Below are positions 39,575 through 49,125 of a stretch of DNA of 64,000 nt, piece after piece. A model generated the notes under the pieces. That model did not search any database and was not told the DNA's origin. It saw nothing but the letters and a program-made list of their open reading frames with translations. Position 1 is the first letter of the stretch, and every line of letters starts with the position of its first letter. The translations under genes were made by a program, and so were the position numbers. Source of the DNA: Gemmatimonadota bacterium (GTDB lineage Bacteria; Gemmatimonadota; Gemmatimonadetes; Longimicrobiales; Gaopeijiaceae); NCBI GenBank assembly GCA_009838975.1, contig VXQO01000048.1, positions 1 to 64,000 of the forward strand, written 5' to 3'.

Positions 39575-41179
39575 ATGGCGGATAGCAGCCGCAGAGCCGA
39601 TACGGTCACCCTCACGATCGACGGCCACGAGGTCAACGTGCCGAAGGGGACGTCGCTGTTGCACGCGGCCGAGACGCTCGGGATCGAAGTGCCGCACTAC
39701 TGCTATCATCCGGGCCTGTCCGCCCCGGCCCAGTGCAGGATCTGCCTGGTCGAGGTCGAGGGGGCGCCCAAGCTGCAACCTTCGTGCGTGACGATGGCGC
39801 AGGACGGACAGGTGGTCCACACCGAGAGCCCGTCGGCCAAACGGATGCGGCAGGGCGTGCTCGAGTTCTACCTGGTCAACCACCCGCTCGACTGTCCCAT
39901 CTGTGACATGTCGGGCGAGTGCAAGCTGCAGGACTACGTGTTCGACGAGGGGCGGGAGCAGGGGAGGGCGCGGGAACCCAAGCGCGTCTTCGGCCGGGAC
40001 GACTTCGGCGGCGACGTGCTCTACTACGGCGACCGGTGCGTGATGTGCACCCGTTGCGTGCGCTTCATGGACGAGGTCGCGCAGGACGCCCGTCTGACCG
40101 TTGTGGAGCGCGGGGACCGCGCGGTGATCGACACCTTCTTCGAGAGTGGGCTGGACGATGCGTCCTTCGCCGGCAACATCGTCGACATCTGCCCCGTGGG
40201 TGCGCTGGTTTCGAAGGACTTCCTCCACAAGGCGCGGGCCTGGGACCTGGATCACACCCCGTCGATCTGCCCCAACTGCTCGCAGGGGTGCAATATCGAC
40301 CTGCACGCCCGCGACAACCTGGTGCAGCGGCTCAAGCCCCGGGAAAACCAGGAGGTCAACGGCCACTGGATGTGCGACTATGGTCGCGCCAACTACGAGT
40401 GGATCAACCGGGCAGGACGGATCGAGAGTCCTGGCGTGGGGCGCGGTGCGAAGCGGCGGGCGGCGGACTGGCAGACGGCCCTGGGCTCTCTCCTGGACCG
40501 GCTGCGAGTGAGCGAAGGGGCCGGCGTAAGGATCGTCGGCTCCCCCTTCGCCTCGAACGAGGCGCTCGGGACGCTGCACCGGCTGTCCCGGGCCGTGGGG
40601 ACCGTGACCGAGAGCGTTTTCCGCTGCCGCCGGGCCGAGGACGAAGACCCGCTGCCGGGCTTCCCCCTGCTCGTTCGCCAGCGGGACCTCGCACCGAACG
40701 TCGACGGGGCGGGCATTCTCGGGTTCGAGCGCGCCGGCTCGGACGACGCCACCGGCGGACTGGGCGCGGCGGCGAGCCACGACGGAATCCTTTTTGTGCT
40801 GGGCGACCAGCTGGACGATCAGCCCGGGGACTTCGGCGCGGACGCCAGCCTGTACGTGTATCTCGGGACATTCGACTCTCCCGCGGCCCGCAACGCCGAC
40901 TTCGTGCTTCCCGTCACCACCTTCACCGAGGAAGACGGAACGTTCGTGAATGCGCAGGGCCGGGTGCAGCGTTTTGAACAGGGTTTGCAGGCTCCCGGAT
41001 CGGCGCGGCCGGTCTGGCTGGTGCTGGGTGCGCTCCTGGCGGCGCTGGAGGGCGGCAACCCCCCGGGAAGCGCCGCCGACGCGTTCGCCGCGCTTGCCTC
41101 GGAATACGCCGCATTCGCGGGATTGAGCCACGACGCCATCGGCACCACAGGTGCTGTGCTGGAGCCGGCCCATGCATGA
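39575..41179 (+). CDS. nuoG: NADH-quinone oxidoreductase subunit G, short form
   Basis: PHYCYHPGLSAPAQCRICLVEVEGAPKLQPSCVT, HPLDCPICDMSGECKLQDYVF, CVMCTRCVRFMDEVAQ, SICPNCSQGCNIDLHARDN. Confidence 0.94.
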   Translation: MADSSRRADTVTLTIDGHEVNVPKGTSLLHAAETLGIEVPHYCYHPGLSAPAQCRICLVEVEGAPKLQPSCVTMAQDGQVVHTESPSAKRMRQGVLEFYLVNHPLDCPICDMSGECKLQDYVFDEGREQGRAREPKRVFGRDDFGGDVLYYGDRCVMCTRCVRFMDEVAQDARLTVVERGDRAVIDTFFESGLDDASFAGNIVDICPVGALVSKDFLHKARAWDLDHTPSICPNCSQGCNIDLHARDNLVQRLKPRENQEVNGHWMCDYGRANYEWINRAGRIESPGVGRGAKRRAADWQTALGSLLDRLRVSEGAGVRIVGSPFASNEALGTLHRLSRAVGTVTESVFRCRRAEDEDPLPGFPLLVRQRDLAPNVDGAGILGFERAGSDDATGGLGAAASHDGILFVLGDQLDDQPGDFGADASLYVYLGTFDSPAARNADFVLPVTTFTEEDGTFVNAQGRVQRFEQGLQAPGSARPVWLVLGALLAALEGGNPPGSAADAFAALASEYAAFAGLSHDAIGTTGAVLEPAHA

Positions 41180-42488
41180 GATGAACCAGCTCACGACCTT
41201 CTGGTTCTGGGTGATCGGCGGCGTGAAGGTTCTTGCCGTGTTCACCGTGGTCATGGCGGCAGTGGCATACATGACGCTGGCCGAACGCAGGGTGTCGGCC
41301 TTCATCCAGGACCGGCTGGGCCCCAACCGCGTCGGGCCGTTCGGACTCCTTCAGCCCATCGCCGACGGCCTCAAGAACATCATCAAGGAAGAGACGATGC
41401 CGGGCACCAGCGCGAAGTTCTACTTCGTGCTGGGGCCTGCGCTGGCCATCATGCCGGCCGTGGTGACCTTCGCGGTCATCCCCTTTGCGGCGCCTCTGCC
41501 TACCCCCGTGGGTACGGTCGACATGATCGTGGCCGACGTGCCGATCGGAATCCTCTACATCCTGGCCCTTTCCTCTCTGGCGGTCTACGGGATCGTGCTC
41601 GCCGGGTGGGCGTCGAACAACAAGTACGCGTTTCTGGGGGGGCTGCGCGCGTCCGCGCAGATGATCTCCTACGAGGTCGCGCTCGGACTCTCCGTGATCG
41701 CGGTCCTGCTGCTGGCCGGCAACGTCACGCTCACGGAGATGGTGTGGCAGCAGCAACAGCTTGGGTTGTGGTTCGTCTTCCCGCTGTCGCTCGCCTTCAT
41801 CTTCTTCGTGATCTCGGCGCTGGCCGAGACGAACCGGCTTCCTTTCGACATGCCCGAGGCCGAGTCGGAGCTGATCACGGGGTACCACACCGAGTACTCC
41901 GCAATGAAGTTCTCGATGTTCTTCATCGCCGAGTACTCGCACGTGCTCACCGCGTCCGCGCTGATGGCCACCCTCTTCTTCGGCGGCTGGGACATCCCCG
42001 TCTGGACGGGCGACGACATGTTCTGGCACGAAGGGGCGCTGATAAGGGGCTTCGACGATGCGGGCGCGCCGATTCCGGCCACGCCGAGCATCCTCATCAC
42101 CCTGCTGACCCTGGGTGCGTTCTGCACCAAGACGGCCTTCTTCGTCTTCCTCTACATCTGGATTCGCTGGACGCTGCCCCGCTTCCGCTACGACCAGGTC
42201 ATGCACCTGGGCTGGAAGGTCCTGCTGCCGGCCGCCCTGGGCTACATCGTGCTGATCGCCGGCACCATGCTCGTCCTCGACCAGCTCGGTGTGCCGTTCG
42301 GCCTCCTCTACGGCCTTGTCCTGACCGGGGTGAGCGGGGTGACGACGATCGCCTTCCTCTTCTTCATCGATCGCGACCGCGTCATTGCGGGAGCGCATGG
42401 CATGGGCGCCGTTGCCCGACGCCGGGAGGCCTCGCGAGCGCTCCTGGCGAGACGGGCGGCCGCAAACCCGGACGGGAGTGTCTCATAA
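41172..42488 (+). CDS. nuoH: NADH-quinone oxidoreductase subunit H
   Basis: LAERRVSAFIQDRLGPNRVGPFGLLQPIADGLKNIIKEE, ETNRLPFDMPEAESELITGYHTEYSAMKF. Confidence 0.97.
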   Translation: MHEMNQLTTFWFWVIGGVKVLAVFTVVMAAVAYMTLAERRVSAFIQDRLGPNRVGPFGLLQPIADGLKNIIKEETMPGTSAKFYFVLGPALAIMPAVVTFAVIPFAAPLPTPVGTVDMIVADVPIGILYILALSSLAVYGIVLAGWASNNKYAFLGGLRASAQMISYEVALGLSVIAVLLLAGNVTLTEMVWQQQQLGLWFVFPLSLAFIFFVISALAETNRLPFDMPEAESELITGYHTEYSAMKFSMFFIAEYSHVLTASALMATLFFGGWDIPVWTGDDMFWHEGALIRGFDDAGAPIPATPSILITLLTLGAFCTKTAFFVFLYIWIRWTLPRFRYDQVMHLGWKVLLPAALGYIVLIAGTMLVLDQLGVPFGLLYGLVLTGVSGVTTIAFLFFIDRDRVIAGAHGMGAVARRREASRALLARRAAANPDGSVS

Positions 42489-42988
42489 TGGCGATATCGG
42501 TCAAGGTCATGCGTCGCCCCGAGGCCGGGCGAACATCGTACATGCGGGCCACGCTGAAGGGGATGAGCCTCACCTTCAAGCACCTGCTGCGCGTCAAGAA
42601 GGTCACGCTCGAATACCCCGAGGACCAGCCGGATCTGCACCCCCGCTGGCGCGGCACGCACCGGATGGAGGTGCATGCGGACGGACGGCCGAAGTGCGTG
42701 GCGTGCGGACTCTGCCCGACGGTTTGCCCGGCCAACTGCATCCGGCTGGTGGGTGGAGAGGACGACCAGGGCAACCGCTACCCGATCGTGTATGAAATCG
42801 ACGAATTCCGGTGCATCTTCTGCGGCATGTGCCAGGAGGTCTGCCCGGTCGAGGCGATTCACGTCGGTCAGCACTTCGAGAATGCCGAGTACACCCGGGA
42901 CCGGTTCGTCTACGACCTCGACCGCCTGATGGAACAGGATCACCCGACGACACTGCTCTGGGACCCCTCCGACCCCCGCTCCGAATGA
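42488..42988 (+). CDS. nuoI: NADH-quinone oxidoreductase subunit I
   Basis: Two 4Fe-4S motifs CVACGLCPTVCPANCI and CIFCGMCQEVCPVEAI. Confidence 0.96.
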   Translation: MAISVKVMRRPEAGRTSYMRATLKGMSLTFKHLLRVKKVTLEYPEDQPDLHPRWRGTHRMEVHADGRPKCVACGLCPTVCPANCIRLVGGEDDQGNRYPIVYEIDEFRCIFCGMCQEVCPVEAIHVGQHFENAEYTRDRFVYDLDRLMEQDHPTTLLWDPSDPRSE

Positions 42989-43512
42989 CCGAGATTCTCT
43001 TCGTCCTGTTCGCCGTGGTCGCCCTGGGGGGAGCGTTCGGCGTGGTGCTCAGCCGCACGCCGGTGGCCAGTCTTCTCTTCATGGTGGCCACCCTGGCCAG
43101 CGTCGCCGGGATCTACGTGCTCTTCGAGGCGCACTTCCTGGCGGCGATCCAGGTGCTGGTCTACGCCGGTGCGATCATGGTCCTCTTCCTGTTCGTGATC
43201 ATGCTGCTGAACCTCGGCCACGACTACCGGGCGGATCTGAAGTACGGCCTGTGGTCGTTGCTGGCCCTCGTGGTCGCGGGACTCACGGCGGGTGTCCTCG
43301 GACAGGCGTTCTGGGGCGCGTCGGACACGGGGTTCCGGGGTGACGGGGCTGCCGTCGCGGCCGCGCTCGACGCCGCCGTACGCGAGCAGGGGGCGGCGGG
43401 AGTGATCGCCGAACCCCTCTTCACCGACTACGTCGTCGCCTTCGAACTGATGGGCCTGCTGCTGCTCGTCGCGATCGTCGCCGCCGTCGTGCTCGCCAAA
43501 CCGAAGACCTGA
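42985..43512 (+). CDS. nuoJ: NADH-quinone oxidoreductase subunit J
   Basis: [72 protein letters not shown]. Confidence 0.95.
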   Translation: MTEILFVLFAVVALGGAFGVVLSRTPVASLLFMVATLASVAGIYVLFEAHFLAAIQVLVYAGAIMVLFLFVIMLLNLGHDYRADLKYGLWSLLALVVAGLTAGVLGQAFWGASDTGFRGDGAAVAAALDAAVREQGAAGVIAEPLFTDYVVAFELMGLLLLVAIVAAVVLAKPKT

Positions 43513-43528
43513 GGGGAAGGGGACCGCA

Positions 43529-43822
43529 ATGCTTGCCTACGCCCTTCTGCTGAGCGCCGCGCTCTTCGTGATCGGCACCCTCGGCGTCATCGTGCGCCGC
43601 AACGCGATCATCATCTTCCTCAGCATCGAACTGCAGCTCAACGCGGTCAACCTCGCCTTCGTGGCGCTGTCCCGCTACACCGGGATCGAAGGCCAGCTCT
43701 TCGTCTTCTTCGTGATGACCGTGGCCGCCGCCGAGGCGGCCGTCGGGCTCGCGATCATCATCTCCATCTTCAGGCACTACAAGACGGTCAACGTGGACAG
43801 ATTCAACCTGCTGAAGTGGTGA
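43529..43822 (+). CDS. nuoK: NADH-quinone oxidoreductase subunit K
   Basis: [43 protein letters not shown]...[20 protein letters not shown]. Confidence 0.95.
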   Translation: MLAYALLLSAALFVIGTLGVIVRRNAIIIFLSIELQLNAVNLAFVALSRYTGIEGQLFVFFVMTVAAAEAAVGLAIIISIFRHYKTVNVDRFNLLKW

Positions 43823-43826
43823 CCTG

Positions 43827-45992
43827 ATGGCACTCGCCGCATCCATGCCGGGGCCTCACCTTCCCGTCCAGGAAGTCGCGCACTGGGAGCCGGTTCTGCC
43901 GGGGCTGATCGTCCTGCTCCCGCTGCTGGGCTTCGTCGCCAACGGCATACTCGCGCTCCGGGCGGCGGCTCGGTCGTCCGCTGCGCTCCGCGCGGGCACC
44001 GATTGGGATCCCTTCGCAGGGCCCGCCCGCCCCCGCACGCACACGCTGCCCACGTGGATCGGTCCCGGGGTCATGTTCGTCGCGTTCGTACTCGCGCTCT
44101 GGAACTTTGCGGGCCTGTACGGGGCGGAGTTGCACGATCCCGTGGTGGTGAGGTACTGGACCTGGATCGTAACCGGGAACCTGCAGATCGACGCCGCCAT
44201 CCAGCTCGACCAGCTCTCCATGATCATGATGCTGGTCGTGACGGGCGTGGGGTTCCTGATCCATGTCTTCAGTGTCGGCTACATGAAGGACGACACGGGC
44301 TACCCGAGGTACTTCGCGTACCTCAACCTCTTCGTCTTCTTCATGCTGGTGCTGGTGATGGGGGCCGGCTACGCGATGATGTTCATCGGCTGGGAAGGCG
44401 TCGGGCTCTGCAGCTACCTGCTGATCGGGTACTGGTTCACCGACCGTGAGAAGTCGGACGCGGGGAAGAAGGCGTTCATCGTCAACCGGATCGGGGATCT
44501 CGGCTTCCTGCTGGCGATGTTCCTCCTCTTCCAGGCGTTCGGGACGCTGGACTTCGGCCCGATCTTCGAGGGAGCCGAGGGCCGGCTGGCGGCGGGCGGT
44601 GCCACCGTTACGGCAATCACGCTGCTTCTCATGCTCGGCGCCGCGGGGAAGAGCGCGCAGGTTCCGCTTCACGTGTGGCTGCCCGACGCGATGGCCGGCC
44701 CCACGCCCGTATCCGCGCTCATCCATGCGGCCACCATGGTCACGGCGGGCGTGTACATGGTGGCGCGATCCTCTGTTCTGTACGCGCTCGCACCCACCAG
44801 CCAGGCGGTGGTGGCCGGGGTAGGCGTGCTCACCGCGCTGCTGGCGGCAACCATCGCCCTGCAGCAGCACGACATCAAGAAGGTGCTCGCCTACTCGACC
44901 GTCTCGCAGCTCGGCTTCATGTTCCTGGGAGCGGGTGTGGGAGCGTTCACCGCCGCCATCTTTCACCTCATGACGCACGCATTCTTCAAGGCGCTGCTGT
45001 TCCTCGGGGCCGGCGCGGTCATCCACGCCATGCACCACGCCCTGCACAAGGCCGACAGCCACGAGGATGCGCAGGACATGCGGAACATGGGGGGACTGAA
45101 GGACCGCATGCGCATCACCTGGGTGGTGATGTGGGTCGCCACCCTCGCGATCGCCGGGATATGGCCACTGGCCGGCTTCTTCTCGAAAGACGAAATCATC
45201 TGGTATACGGCGGCGTGGGCCGGCGCCCCGTCCAATCCCTTCGGCACGCTCTACACGGTCTACTGGCTGGTCGCACTCGTCACCGCGATGCTGACGGCCT
45301 TCTACATGACCCGGCTCATGGTGATAACCTTCCACGGGCAAAGCCGCGTGGACCGCAACGCCCGACCGCATCTGCACGAGGCGCCCCGCGTGATGACGGT
45401 TCCCCTGGTCATTCTGGCCGTGCTTTCGGTCTTCGGCGGGTGGGTCAACGTCCCCGAACCGCTGGCCGAGTCCTTCCTGGGGCTCTTCGGGGCTCTGCCG
45501 ATGAGCGAATGGCTGCATCACTGGCTCGAACCCGTTACGCACGACGCGGCCGCAATCCAGACTGCCGCGCTGGGAGAGCCGGTATACGGTGCTCCCCTTG
45601 TTGGCGGTGGGGAATTCGCATGGGCGCTGGCGTCGACGCTGGCTGCGGCCGTCGTGGTCCTGGCGGCGCTCCGGGCGCTGGGCGGACGCAAGTACGTCGC
45701 AGCTGCCCGGGACACCGCGGTGCCGGGGGGGCTGCGGGGGATCCTGGCCAACAAGTGGTACTTCGACGAAGCCTTCGACGCGGGGATCGTGCGACCGGTG
45801 CTGGCGGCCTCGCGGTGGTGCTGGAAGGTGGTCGACACGGTGCTTATCGACGGTTTCGTCAACTTCGTCGGCAACTTCACGCGTCTCGCCGGCTGGACGG
45901 TCAGTCTCTTCCAGACCGGCCAGGCAAACACATATGCCTTCGTGCTGACCCTGGGCGTGCTCCTCGTGCTCGGGGCCGCGGTCTTCCTCTGA
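43827..45992 (+). CDS. nuoL: NADH-quinone oxidoreductase subunit L
   Basis: MFIGWEGVGLCSYLLIGYWFTDREKSDAGKKAFIVNRIGDLGFLLAMFLLF, AGKSAQVPLHVWLPDAMAGPTPVSALIHAATMVTAGVYMVAR, DIKKVLAYSTVSQLGFMFLG. Confidence 0.97.
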   Translation: MALAASMPGPHLPVQEVAHWEPVLPGLIVLLPLLGFVANGILALRAAARSSAALRAGTDWDPFAGPARPRTHTLPTWIGPGVMFVAFVLALWNFAGLYGAELHDPVVVRYWTWIVTGNLQIDAAIQLDQLSMIMMLVVTGVGFLIHVFSVGYMKDDTGYPRYFAYLNLFVFFMLVLVMGAGYAMMFIGWEGVGLCSYLLIGYWFTDREKSDAGKKAFIVNRIGDLGFLLAMFLLFQAFGTLDFGPIFEGAEGRLAAGGATVTAITLLLMLGAAGKSAQVPLHVWLPDAMAGPTPVSALIHAATMVTAGVYMVARSSVLYALAPTSQAVVAGVGVLTALLAATIALQQHDIKKVLAYSTVSQLGFMFLGAGVGAFTAAIFHLMTHAFFKALLFLGAGAVIHAMHHALHKADSHEDAQDMRNMGGLKDRMRITWVVMWVATLAIAGIWPLAGFFSKDEIIWYTAAWAGAPSNPFGTLYTVYWLVALVTAMLTAFYMTRLMVITFHGQSRVDRNARPHLHEAPRVMTVPLVILAVLSVFGGWVNVPEPLAESFLGLFGALPMSEWLHHWLEPVTHDAAAIQTAALGEPVYGAPLVGGGEFAWALASTLAAAVVVLAALRALGGRKYVAAARDTAVPGGLRGILANKWYFDEAFDAGIVRPVLAASRWCWKVVDTVLIDGFVNFVGNFTRLAGWTVSLFQTGQANTYAFVLTLGVLLVLGAAVFL

Positions 45993-45999
45993 TGACGAC

Positions 46000-47580
46000 A
46001 TGACGGATTTCTTCGCTTCGATCCCGGCGCTGTACGAGGACTGGGTCCTTCATGCCCTCCTGTGGCTCCCTGTCGCGGGGCTGTTCCATGTGATGGCCGC
46101 CGCCGAGGACAGGGCGAAGCACATCGCATTCTCGTGGTCCGGAACCGTCTTCGTGCTTAGTCTCGGGCTCTGGTGGAGCTTCGACCCGGGCGGCGGCGGC
46201 TTCGCCATGCAGTCCTCCACTCCCTGGATCGAGTCCTGGGGAGTCAGCTACGCGCTGGGCCTGGACGGGATTTCGGTGTTCATGGTCATGCTCACGACGC
46301 TCACGACACCGATCGCGATCCTGGGTTCGTTCGAGTACATCAAGACCCGCCGGAAGGCCTTCTACGCCCTCATGCTCCTCCTGCAGACCGGCGTGGTCGG
46401 GGTCTTCCTGGCGACCGACATCTTCCTCTTCTACGTGTTCTTCGAACTCACGCTGATCCCGATGTACTTCATCGTGGGCATCTGGGGCGGTGAGCGCAGG
46501 ATCTACGCGGCCGTGAAGTTCTTCCTCTACACGGCGGTGGGTTCGCTGCTCATGCTGGTCGCGATTCTCTACATCTACTTCAGCAGCGGCTCCGGGTCCT
46601 TCAGCTACGAGGCGTTCCTGGGCGCCGACCTGACGATGCGCGAGCAGCTTTGGCTCTTCGCGGCCTTTGCCCTCGCATTCGGGATCAAGGTTCCCATCTT
46701 CCCGCTGCATACCTGGCTTCCGGACGCGCACGTCGAGGCGCCCACGCCGGGGTCGGTAATTCTGGCCTCGCTGCTGCTCAAGATGGGCACCTACGGCTTC
46801 CTGCGCTTCCTCCTGCCTTTCTTCCCGGGAGCGGCGCAACACCCCACGGTTGTCGCCGTCATGCTCGCGCTGGGGGTGGCGGGGATCATCTACGCGGCAT
46901 GGGTGGCGGCCGTGCAGCCCGATGCGAAGAAGCTCGTGGCCTACACGTCGGTCGCGCACATGGGCTTCGTGGTGATCGGGGTCTTTGCGATGACGGTCAA
47001 CGGGCTGCAGGGCGGGCTCGTGGTCATGATCAGTCACGGCATTTCCACCGGAGCGCTCTTCCTGCTGCTGGGGATGATGTACGAACGCCGGCACACGCGC
47101 CGGATCGAGGACTTCGGAGGGATCGGGCGGGTTGCACCCTTCTTCGCCACGGCGTTCGTGATCACTGCGCTGGCGTCGATCGGCCTTCCCGGCACAAGCG
47201 GTTTCATCGGCGAATTCCTGGCGCTGATCGGCACCTTCGAGACCCACGCGGTGACGGCGATCATTGCCGCCACGGGCGTGATCTTTGCGGCCTACTACAT
47301 GCTTCCGATGGTGCAGCGGGTGCTCTTCAACAGGCTGGACAAGCCCGAGAACAGGACCTTCGCCGATCTGTCGCGGCGGGAGTGTGTCGTGCTCGGGCCC
47401 CTCGTGGCGCTGATGATATGGATCGGCGTCCATCCGGCACCCTTCCTGCGGCGAATGGAGCCGAGCGTTCAGGTGGTGCTGGAGCGCGTGGAGGAGGCGC
47501 GAACGGCGCTGTCCCCGTACGACGGTGCGCCCGATCCAGACGTCGAGGTCGCACTCAGCCCCGCCGGCGAGGAGGAGTAG
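46000..47580 (+). CDS. nuoM: NADH-quinone oxidoreductase subunit M
   Basis: VFFELTLIPMYFIVGIWGGERRIYAAVKFFLYTAVGSLLMLV, FPLHTWLPDAHVEAPTPGSVILASLLLKMGTYGFLRF. Confidence 0.97.
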   Translation: MTDFFASIPALYEDWVLHALLWLPVAGLFHVMAAAEDRAKHIAFSWSGTVFVLSLGLWWSFDPGGGGFAMQSSTPWIESWGVSYALGLDGISVFMVMLTTLTTPIAILGSFEYIKTRRKAFYALMLLLQTGVVGVFLATDIFLFYVFFELTLIPMYFIVGIWGGERRIYAAVKFFLYTAVGSLLMLVAILYIYFSSGSGSFSYEAFLGADLTMREQLWLFAAFALAFGIKVPIFPLHTWLPDAHVEAPTPGSVILASLLLKMGTYGFLRFLLPFFPGAAQHPTVVAVMLALGVAGIIYAAWVAAVQPDAKKLVAYTSVAHMGFVVIGVFAMTVNGLQGGLVVMISHGISTGALFLLLGMMYERRHTRRIEDFGGIGRVAPFFATAFVITALASIGLPGTSGFIGEFLALIGTFETHAVTAIIAATGVIFAAYYMLPMVQRVLFNRLDKPENRTFADLSRRECVVLGPLVALMIWIGVHPAPFLRRMEPSVQVVLERVEEARTALSPYDGAPDPDVEVALSPAGEEE

Positions 47581-47584
47581 ACCG

Positions 47585-49099
47585 ATGCTCCTCGACTATA
47601 CGTCCAGCTTCGACTACGTCATGGCGCTTCTCCCCGAGGTCGTGCTCTCGTGCTGGGGGATGGTCATCCTGATTATGGGAGTGGTCCGCAAGGACGGTGG
47701 AGGGCGGGGCCAGGAAACCGGCTGGATGGCCGTGGCGGGACTGGCTCTCGCCGCGGTCGCCAATGGGTGGCTCTACTCCGGGGTGGCCGAGGACGGTACC
47801 AGTGCCATGATCGCGGTGGACCGGTTCCGGCTCTTCGCGAACTGGATCTTCATACTGGCTGCCGCGCTGTCGATCGTGATTTCCCTGGCGTACGTCACCC
47901 GGCAAAAGCTCCAGGCGGGCGAGTACTACTCGCTGATCCTGTTTGCGACCGTGGGGATGATGGTCATGGCCTCGGCGCGCGACCTCATGGTGATCTTCCT
48001 GGGGCTCGAACTCATGTCGATCGGCGTGTATGCCCTGGTCGGATTCAACCGCCGGGATCGGCGGTCGGCTGAAGCCGGACTCAAGTACTTCCTCCTGGGC
48101 GCGTTCGCCACCGGGTTTCTGCTGTTCGGGATCGCGCTGATCTACGGTGCGGCCGGAAGCACGAACATCCAGATGATCGCTTCGGCCATCGGCGCGGGAA
48201 CCACGGCGAATCAGTTGCTGGTTCCCGGAGTTGCGCTCCTCGCGATCGGATTCGGCTTCAAGGTGGCGGCGGTGCCATTCCACATGTGGACCCCCGACGT
48301 GTATGAGGGGGCTCCGACACCCGTGACCGCGTTCATGGCCGCTGCGGTCAAGGCGGCGGCGTTTGTGGCGTTTCTGCGGGTCTTCGTGGTGGCACTCGAG
48401 GGCGTGTACGGACAGTGGTGGCCGATTCTGTATTGGCTCGCGGCGATTACCATGGTCGTCGGCAACGTCGTGGCGCTGGCCCAGTCCAATGTGAAGCGGA
48501 TGCTGGCCTACTCCTCGATCGCACACGGCGGCTATCTGCTCGTGGCACTGGTGGCCGGCAACGACACCGCAGTCGCCTCACTCCTCTTCTATCTGCTGGT
48601 CTACACGATCATGACCATCGCGGCCTTCGCCGTCGTGGTCACGGTCGGCGGCCAGTCCGAGGGGAACAGCCGGATCGAGGACTACGCCGGGCTCGGGTGG
48701 CGTCGTCCGGTTCTGGGAGTCTTCATGACGGTGTTTCTGCTCTCACTGGCCGGGTTTCCGGGTACCGCGGGCTTCATCGCCAAGTACCAGCTCCTGCTGG
48801 GAGCGGCCGAGGCCCGTCTGTGGTGGCTGTCGGTCGTGCTGGTGCTCACCACCGTCGTGTCGTACTGGTACTACCTGCGCGTGGCCTGGTACATGTGGAT
48901 GAAAGAGGGTGACGATACCGCCGCCGCCATCGCGTCCAGCGCCGATCCCCCCTTCGCCACCCACGCGGTGCTCGTCTTGAGCGCCGGACTGATCATCCTG
49001 GGCGGGATCTTCCCCGAAACCGTTCTCGATCTCGCATATGGTTCGGTCGAAGGGCTGAGGCTGTTGGTGGCGGGCGCGTCCCAGGCGCTGGTGCCCTGA
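47585..49099 (+). CDS. nuoN: NADH-quinone oxidoreductase subunit N
   Basis: LEYYSLILFATVGMMVMASARDLMVIFLGLELMSIGVYALVGF-type core, PFHMWTPDVYEGAPTPVTAFMAAAVKAAAFVAFLR, NVKRMLAYSSIAHGGYLLVAL. Confidence 0.96.
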   Translation: MLLDYTSSFDYVMALLPEVVLSCWGMVILIMGVVRKDGGGRGQETGWMAVAGLALAAVANGWLYSGVAEDGTSAMIAVDRFRLFANWIFILAAALSIVISLAYVTRQKLQAGEYYSLILFATVGMMVMASARDLMVIFLGLELMSIGVYALVGFNRRDRRSAEAGLKYFLLGAFATGFLLFGIALIYGAAGSTNIQMIASAIGAGTTANQLLVPGVALLAIGFGFKVAAVPFHMWTPDVYEGAPTPVTAFMAAAVKAAAFVAFLRVFVVALEGVYGQWWPILYWLAAITMVVGNVVALAQSNVKRMLAYSSIAHGGYLLVALVAGNDTAVASLLFYLLVYTIMTIAAFAVVVTVGGQSEGNSRIEDYAGLGWRRPVLGVFMTVFLLSLAGFPGTAGFIAKYQLLLGAAEARLWWLSVVLVLTTVVSYWYYLRVAWYMWMKEGDDTAAAIASSADPPFATHAVLVLSAGLIILGGIFPETVLDLAYGSVEGLRLLVAGASQALVP

Positions 49100-49125
49100 C
49101 GCGAACGAGCACCGGGCGCGCGGCG

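Noticed and set aside
38177-41326. 1049-aa minus-strand ORF
   Set aside because: Antisense to nuoF/nuoG/nuoH; shadow ORF produced by GC3 bias, no recognisable domain.
43803-46001. 732-aa minus-strand ORF (very His/Glu/Arg-rich)
   Set aside because: Exact antisense of nuoL; low-complexity translation typical of a shadow frame.
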